A program made the translations under genes and the position numbers. From Nocardiopsis alba DSM 43377 (GTDB lineage Bacteria; Actinomycetota; Actinomycetes; Streptosporangiales; Streptosporangiaceae), in contig NZ_ANAC01000021.1 in assembly GCF_000341225.1 (NCBI RefSeq), positions 54,526-118,525 of the forward strand: a DNA stretch of 64,000 nt, written 5' to 3'. The notes under the pieces are model-generated. The model did not search any database and had not been told where the DNA came from. It saw nothing but the letters and a program-made list of their open reading frames with translations. Below are positions 62,139-64,000 of the stretch, piece by piece; the stretch's first letter is position 1, and every line of letters starts with the position of its first letter.

Positions 62139-62716
62139 TCCACACCGACCAGGAGACCCTCCCACTGGACCTGCCCGAGGCGACGGAACCCGCCAGGGTG
62201 CCGGCGGTCCGTTTCCGGACGCCCCTGCCGGGCCCCACTCGGTACGCGACCATGGACTCCCCCTTGGGCGAACTACTGCTGTTCGGGGACGGCGAGTCCC
62301 TGGGAGGCGTGTGGACGCTCTCCAAGGACGAGAGCCCACGCCGGATCCCCGAAGGCTGGATCGCCGACGCCGCGCCCTTCGTCGAGGTCGAACGGCAGTT
62401 GAACGCCTACTTCGCCGGAGAGTTGCGCGAGTTCGATCTGCCTCTGGCCCCGGCCGGGACCGCCTGGCAGCTCCGGGTGTGGCGGGCCCTGACCACCATC
62501 CCGTACGGGGAGACCACCGGCTACGGTCGGCTCGCCGAGGAACTGGGCCGGCCGACCGCCTCCCGTGCGGTGGGCACGGCCAACGGCCGCAACCCCATCA
62601 GTGTGATCGTGCCCTGCCACCGGGTCATCGGGGCCGACGGGAGTCTCACCGGCTACGCGGGCGGGCTGGAGAGAAAGCGTCACCTTCTCTCCCTGGAGGG
62701 CGTGCGTCCCAGGTGA
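62135..62716 (+). CDS. ogt: Methylated-DNA--protein-cysteine methyltransferase
   Basis: 193 residues, ATG overlapping the alkA stop. Active site [21 protein letters not shown], helix-turn-helix near [20 protein letters not shown]. It removes O6-methylguanine by suicidal transfer to the active cysteine. The first 40 residues are an extension of lower conservation. Forms an adaptive-response-like operon with the Ada/AlkA gene. Confidence 0.94.
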   Translation: MIHTDQETLPLDLPEATEPARVPAVRFRTPLPGPTRYATMDSPLGELLLFGDGESLGGVWTLSKDESPRRIPEGWIADAAPFVEVERQLNAYFAGELREFDLPLAPAGTAWQLRVWRALTTIPYGETTGYGRLAEELGRPTASRAVGTANGRNPISVIVPCHRVIGADGSLTGYAGGLERKRHLLSLEGVRPR

Positions 62717-62814
62717 GACGGGGTCCCGAGGTGTCGTGAACCGAACGGCGAGCGGCACTCGGTACCGATCTCGCGCGAACCGAACGTTCCCCGATCCTTC
62801 ATCGTCTGCCCCTC

Positions 62815-62843
62815 TTGTCCGCCCCCGGGACCCCGGTTACTCT
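62815..62843 (+). promoter_or_regulatory. Promoter of the secreted M23 peptidase gene
   Basis: TTGTCC (-35), a 17-bp spacer and TACTCT (-10, 62838-62843), about 65 bp upstream of the start codon. The transcript would carry a leader of about 57 bases. Confidence 0.6.
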
Positions 62844-62907
62844 GCGGTAGCCACGATCGAAGGTTGTGGTGTCATACCCCGTTCCCTCGACTCCCCCAGG
62901 AGAGGCG

Positions 62908-63945
62908 TTGACACTGCCCACCCCCACCCCCCGATTCCTTCCCGCCGGCACTCTCGCGTTGACCGCGGCCGCGGCGCTCGTCGTCTCGACGGTCGTGCCC
63001 GCCTCCGCGGAACCGGCCATCGAGCCCTACACCGCCGCGGACAACGTCGAGATCATCTTCGACGCGACGGAGGTGGACGTTCCCGGAGCATCGTCCGCCT
63101 TGGACGCGGAGGACGCCCTGGCCGAGTCCGTCATCGACGACGTCCTGGACTTCCGATCCACCGAACTCTCCACCCTGGACGCCCAGGACCGTGACGTCCG
63201 CGTGGACATCCGGGAGACCTCCGACGACGCGGCCTTCGGGGTCGCCATCGTCACCGCGCCCGAGGTCGAGGGCGAGGAGCCCTACGCCTGGCTGTTCGCC
63301 GCCGAACTCGACTCCGACGGTTGGGAGGTCGGCCTGGAGGGGACCGAGGAGTTCTCCGAGATCCTCGCCGGCTCCGACCTCATGGACACGGAACAGCGTG
63401 AGACCGTGGCCGCCTCCACCGACCCCGAGCAGATCTCCCTCATGGCCTACACCGGGGTCGGTCTGCCCTTCTCCATCGGCACCTCGATGGTGATGACCGG
63501 CGGCCCGCACGGCTTCAGCTCCGGTCCGCCCTACAGCTCGGTGGACTTCGCCGGCGGCAACGGTCAGGCCCGGGCGGCCCGAGGCGGCTACGCCTACTCG
63601 TTGTGCAGCGGCTGGACCCGCGTCATCCACGACAACGGCTACTCCACGGACTACTACCACCTGGAGGACTACCAGTGGCTGCCCGGTAACAACGTCGGCG
63701 TCGGCCACTACCTGGGCACCCAGGGCAACAGCCTCTGCGCCGGTGGCTCCACGACCGGCGCGCACATCCACTTCGCCCTGCGCGCCTACACCGACCCGAA
63801 CGCCGCGGGCTGGTACGTCGGCCTGGGTGGTCGCACCCTGGGCGGTTGGACCTTCGTCGAGGGCGCCTCCTACGGCGGTTACGCCTACCGCGACGGTGTC
63901 GGCACCGTCTACCCGGGCGGTTCCCTGTACAACTACGGGTTCTGA
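62908..63945 (+). CDS. Secreted M23 metallopeptidase, beta-lytic type
   Basis: 345 residues with a TTG start at 62908 and AGGAG five bases upstream. Signal peptide LALTAAAALVVSTVVPASAE, an acidic propeptide-like region (residues about 30-175), then a peptidase domain with zinc ligands in GGPHGFSSGPPYSSVDFAGG and GAHIHFALRAY, as in beta-lytic endopeptidase and staphylolysin. It cleaves peptidoglycan cross-bridges, probably of other bacteria. A terminator hairpin follows at the window end. Confidence 0.9.
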   Translation: MTLPTPTPRFLPAGTLALTAAAALVVSTVVPASAEPAIEPYTAADNVEIIFDATEVDVPGASSALDAEDALAESVIDDVLDFRSTELSTLDAQDRDVRVDIRETSDDAAFGVAIVTAPEVEGEEPYAWLFAAELDSDGWEVGLEGTEEFSEILAGSDLMDTEQRETVAASTDPEQISLMAYTGVGLPFSIGTSMVMTGGPHGFSSGPPYSSVDFAGGNGQARAARGGYAYSLCSGWTRVIHDNGYSTDYYHLEDYQWLPGNNVGVGHYLGTQGNSLCAGGSTTGAHIHFALRAYTDPNAAGWYVGLGGRTLGGWTFVEGASYGGYAYRDGVGTVYPGGSLYNYGF

Positions 63946-63966
63946 TCGACCCTCACCCTCGGGCGG

Positions 63967-64000
63967 GGCCGGACGGCGGAGAATGATCCGCCGTCCGGCC
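63967..64000. terminator. Terminator hairpin after the M23 peptidase gene
   Basis: 13-bp perfect stem GGCCGGACGGCGG/CCGCCGTCCGGCC with an eight-base loop, 21 bp after the stop, ending at the window edge. Confidence 0.85.

Noticed and set aside
62717..62907. c-di-AMP (ydaO) riboswitch before the M23 peptidase
   Set aside because: Such elements often precede actinobacterial wall hydrolases, but the likely promoter leaves only a 57-base leader, too short, and the conserved motifs are absent.

Overview
The window is high-GC DNA from an actinomycete. The evidence is a mycothiol S-conjugate amidase, ECF sigma and PASTA-less Ser/Thr kinase genes, GTG/TTG starts, several starts that look leaderless, and Rex- and Zur-type operators. 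Gene order repeats two blocks that I recall from Mycobacterium tuberculosis: Rv1074c-Rv1086 plus phoH2 (thiolase, SGNH esterase, cbs, RDD protein, metB, greA, DUF4307, mca, DUF255 protein, short cis-prenyltransferase) and Rv1020-Rv1026 (mfd, mazG, eno, ftsB-like, DUF501, ppx). The secreted beta-lytic-type M23 peptidase and the general gene set fit Nocardiopsaceae/Streptosporangiales, but the genus is an inference.

Layout. 1-4.8 kb: phoH, a cis-prenyltransferase, an ECF sigma factor and a divergent membrane Ser/Thr kinase. 4.8-9.8 kb: an azt-type zinc importer (AztA, AztB, AztC) with two different AztD-like lipoproteins and one Zur-type operator between the divergent halves. 9.9-16.3 kb: the conserved DUF255/small membrane protein/mca/DUF4307/greA block, interrupted by a frameshifted quinone-oxidoreductase-like gene with its TetR repressor, bracketed by 59-bp imperfect direct repeats. 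16.4-24.9 kb: RDD protein, a dispersed intergenic repeat, a secreted SH3-type protein, a divergent FIST protein and AAA-ATPase/vWA pair, and two tandem GntR/UTRA regulators. 25-31.8 kb: metB, a hexapeptide acyltransferase behind a perfect palindrome, cbs, SGNH esterase, thiolase, DUF4287. 31.8-37.6 kb: Bax1/YccA protein and the proline catabolism genes putA and pruA with a divergent PucR-type regulator.

37.6-45.3 kb: a second copy of the dispersed repeat beside an atypical tRNA gene, NDH-2 behind two Rex-type operators, the eno-ftsB-DUF501-ppx operon, and a TetR/FAD-monooxygenase pair. 45.4-57.2 kb: FtsW/RodA, an AtoE-type transporter, mazG, an APS kinase fused to a degenerate sulfurylase-like domain, mfd, a DUF6350/PerM-like protein and a DUF1707 protein. 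57.2-64 kb: sucCD, a stand-alone B12-binding subunit (IcmB-like), a small leaderless gene, an Ada/AlkA-ogt alkylation-repair operon and a secreted M23 peptidase.

Most genes are core metabolism or housekeeping. The parts that look least conventional are the double-AztD zinc locus, the repeat-bracketed oxidoreductase/TetR cassette, the FIST/AAA/vWA group, the atypical tRNA beside a repeat, and the fused APS kinase. No CRISPR array, transposase, phage gene or rRNA was seen.
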